Shown piece by piece: positions 5,045-5,060 of a stretch of 5,060 nucleotides of DNA. Within the stretch, counting starts at the first letter, position 1, and every line of letters begins with the position of its first letter. Origin of the DNA: Nitrosarchaeum sp. Its GTDB lineage: Archaea > Thermoproteota > Nitrososphaeria > Nitrososphaerales > Nitrosopumilaceae. A model generated the notes under the pieces. It was not told the origin of the DNA and ran no database searches. It was given only the letters and a program-made list of their open reading frames with translations. Made by a program: the position numbers and the translations under genes. The DNA is taken from contig JABFSW010000174.1 in assembly GCA_013140415.1 (NCBI GenBank), forward strand, positions 1 through 5,060. The letters are read 5' to 3'.

Positions 5045-5060
5045 TTTTTGATATTCTTTT

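Overview
The window looks like part of the chromosome of an AT-rich ammonia-oxidising archaeon (Nitrososphaerota/Thaumarchaeota, Nitrosopumilus-like). The pointers are an archaeal-type aspartyl-tRNA synthetase, an RNA-binding KH-type protein encoded just upstream of it, TATA boxes about 26 bases before several start codons (leaderless or near-leaderless mRNAs), Lys/Ile/Asn-rich proteins, and very compact spacing. The lineage is inferred from these features and recalled family resemblance, not from a database search. No rRNA, tRNA, CRISPR, insertion sequence or phage signal is visible.

Left part (1-1448): two divergent genes share a roughly 100-base promoter region. To the left, running off the window edge, is a nearly complete PII-family protein with an altered, shortened T-loop. 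To the right is an NAD-type isocitrate/isopropylmalate-family dehydrogenase whose likely start is GTG at 429. If that enzyme makes 2-oxoglutarate, the pair joins the producer of this metabolite to a member of the family that classically senses it.

Middle part (1449-3806): a 43-residue CxxC...CxxC protein with a well-placed TATA box faces, tail to tail, an 82-residue protein of unknown function. The two stop codons are one base apart, inside a near-perfect 31-base palindrome that makes both proteins end K-E-T-(E/K). To the right on the minus strand are aspS and, upstream of it, a NusA-like/KH protein with a cysteine-rich N-terminus. They look like a co-transcribed pair (KH protein, then aspS), possibly followed by the 82-residue gene.

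Right part (3807-5060): a DppD/OppD-type peptide ABC transporter ATPase with a C-terminal four-cysteine cluster is divergent from the KH gene, and one TATA element may serve both. No permease or binding-protein gene adjoins it here. It ends one base from a convergent small helical protein whose reading frame is still open at the window edge.

No gene-free stretch exceeds 300 bases. The longest gap, 1449-1573, holds a T-rich terminator-like tract and the promoter of the small CxxC gene.
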